Positions 13,453 through 13,878 of a DNA stretch of 13,878 bases are shown here, one piece after another. The stretch is from Actinomycetes bacterium. GTDB lineage: Bacteria > Actinomycetota > Acidimicrobiia > Acidimicrobiales > SZUA-35. A program made the position numbers and the translations under genes. Every line of letters starts with the position of its first letter. Position 1 is the stretch's first letter. The notes under the pieces were generated by a model. The model ran no database searches and had not been told where the DNA came from. It worked only from the letters and a program-made list of their open reading frames with translations. The DNA is taken from NCBI GenBank assembly GCA_024227975.1, contig JAAETV010000358.1, positions 1-13,878 on the forward strand, in the 5' to 3' direction.

Positions 13453-13878
13453 TTCAGCTTCCTCCGGTAGCGCCCCACTGGACAGACGCGCATGCATTCG
13501 AAGCACTGGGCGACACTCTCCTTGTAGCGTCCGACTGCGGCCAGGTTCCGCCGGAAGTCATCGGAATGCAGGATGGCCCTTGCCTCCGCGATGTCGCCTG
13601 ACGCGGCAGCGAGGAGCTCGACCTGCTTGATATGGCCCCGGATGCCGAAATTCATGGCTCGGGTGGAGCAACGTTCCCGGTTGAAGTAGCTACTTGTGAT
13701 GGTGCCGTCCTCGACCGTGGCATCGATGCATCCCCCCTCATCGGCTGGGCACACCGCCATACAGGGCGTCCGGTTTTCCATCTCGTACATCTTCACACAT
13801 GACCGGGCGGGGCAGACGTTGTCCTGTATCTGTTGGTCAGGTACGAGCGGCATCGTCGTGACGGCGGCCGCGTAGTAC
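13449..13878 (-). CDS. QueG/reductive-dehalogenase-like iron-sulfur protein (paralogue 1, 5' end beyond window)
   Basis: The frame is open to the window edge, and the residues before the first ATG (YYAAAVTT, before MPLVPDQQ) align with LYLTVILTSLPL of the next gene, so the gene continues outside. The visible 142 residues contain CPARSC, NRTPCMAVCPADEGGC, a lone Cys in NRERC, and CFECMRVCPVGRYRRKLK at the C-terminus. From CPARSC to the lone Cys the spacing is identical to paralogue 2 (x4, x11, x3, x6, x19). Two 4Fe-4S clusters are likely. It is coupled by ATGA to paralogue 2, which suggests a two-subunit complex or successive redox proteins. The missing N-terminal part would tell whether it has a cobalamin or flavin domain. 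Confidence 0.75.
   Translation of the reverse strand, partial: YYAAAVTTMPLVPDQQIQDNVCPARSCVKMYEMENRTPCMAVCPADEGGCIDATVEDGTITSSYFNRERCSTRAMNFGIRGHIKQVELLAAASGDIAEARAILHSDDFRRNLAAVGRYKESVAQCFECMRVCPVGRYRRKLK

Noticed and set aside
12589..13506. 305-residue version of the second iron-sulfur protein starting at 13506
   Set aside because: The extra 18 residues lie inside the upstream gene. The ATG at 13452 overlaps the stop as ATGA.

Overview
The window is a densely packed, GC-rich bacterial chromosome segment with short gaps, 4-nt start/stop overlaps and strong Shine-Dalgarno sequences. No rRNA, tRNA, CRISPR array, insertion sequence or phage gene is visible. Base composition, the Arg-rich N-terminus of the MttB-like protein and the general gene content would fit a high-GC actinobacterium or alphaproteobacterium. 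I cannot place it more precisely. A glycyl radical enzyme with its activase implies that at least part of this metabolism runs without oxygen.

Layout from left to right. (1) 2-154 (+) is the 3' end of an unrecognised gene. (2) 233-4253 (-) is a two-gene operon: an FAD/GcvT fusion dehydrogenase of the dimethylglycine/sarcosine dehydrogenase type, then a pyrrolysine-less MttB-family methyltransferase. It is divergent from an IclR regulator (4329-5060, +), and a symmetric candidate operator lies between them. This looks like an N-methyl amine or betaine demethylation unit. (3) 5139-11373 (-) reads, in transcription order, badH, badI, glycyl radical enzyme, its radical-SAM activase, acyl-CoA dehydrogenase. 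BadH and BadI are recognisable as the last two enzymes of the cyclohexanecarboxylate route: 2-hydroxycyclohexanecarboxyl-CoA to the 2-keto form, then ring cleavage to pimeloyl-CoA. The acyl-CoA dehydrogenase could be the entry desaturase. (4) A divergent MarR regulator (11479-11955, +), probably BadR, shares with badH a perfect 44-bp palindrome that contains mirror-image promoters for both genes. (5) 12000-13878 (-) is a translationally coupled operon converging on badR. It holds two tandem QueG/reductive-dehalogenase-like iron-sulfur proteins (the first runs off the window), a 117-residue protein with a possible helix-turn-helix, and a 49-residue small protein.

The most interesting feature is the glycyl radical enzyme with its activase inserted in a ring-cleavage cluster that otherwise resembles alicyclic acid degradation. 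Its active site has the dehydratase/eliminase signature GCVEP, but the substrate pocket lacks the His-Ser pair of glycerol dehydratase and matches no class I could recall. It may feed an unusual ring or side-chain precursor into the BadH/BadI route, but its substrate cannot be read from the sequence. Residues that I compare with named reference enzymes were compared from memory, without an alignment.
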